Source of the DNA: AWTP1-13 sp044868325
Lineage (GTDB): Bacteria > Pseudomonadota > Alphaproteobacteria > Rhizobiales > Hyphomicrobiaceae
DNA length: 5,131 nt
Reading direction: 5' to 3'
Assembly: GCA_044868325.1 (NCBI GenBank)
Contig: JBIOWI010000183.1
Span: 1 to 5,131, forward strand
The notes beneath the pieces are model-generated. The model was given only the letters and a program-made list of their open reading frames with translations. It was not told where the DNA came from and did not search any database. The translations under genes were made by a program, and so were the position numbers. Below are positions 5,114-5,131 of the stretch, piece by piece (within the stretch, counting starts at the first letter, position 1; every line of letters begins with the position of its first letter).

Positions 5114-5131
5114 CTCTTGTGCACCAGCCTA

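Overview
The window is a GC-rich, densely coding bacterial segment with every supported gene on the + strand. The proteins have an alphaproteobacterial look, and the order lipid II flippase (murJ) – tryptophanyl-tRNA synthetase (trpS) – universal stress protein fits, from memory, a gene order common in Alphaproteobacteria (Rhodospirillales and Rhizobiales relatives). I cannot assign a genus.

Layout. 1-722: the 3' part of murJ, cut by the window edge. 733-1776: complete trpS, 10 bp behind murJ and probably co-transcribed, with a Shine-Dalgarno that overlaps the murJ stop. 1779-1807: a 29-nt palindrome just after the trpS stop. 1903-2403: a universal stress protein of the UspA fold. 2404-2572: a 169-bp gap holding a possible remnant of a kptA 5' end and a candidate promoter. 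2573-3148: a Uma2-family (DUF820, PD-(D/E)XK nuclease fold) protein. 3149-3400: a 252-bp gap with a doubtful 44-codon ORF and a candidate promoter. 3401-3958: kptA, an NAD+-dependent RNA 2'-phosphotransferase (Tpt1 family). 3983-5077: a zinc-dependent, NAD-type medium-chain alcohol dehydrogenase, probably co-transcribed with kptA. 5085-5113: a second copy of the 29-nt palindrome, in opposite orientation.

How it works together. The left half is housekeeping: cell-wall precursor export, Trp-tRNA charging and a small stress protein. The right half looks accessory: a Uma2 protein, an RNA-repair-type enzyme and an oxidoreductase with no obvious shared pathway. The junction after the stress protein is the likely border between conserved and variable DNA. 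A 30-nt near-repeat of the kptA start lies at that border, before the Uma2 gene, which suggests past rearrangement there.

The most noteworthy observations are the paired palindromes just after the trpS and adh stop codons, the kptA-like remnant, and the Uma2–kptA neighbourhood. I see no rRNA, tRNA, CRISPR array, transposase or complete mobile element. I did not find strong evidence of a wholly new multi-gene system.
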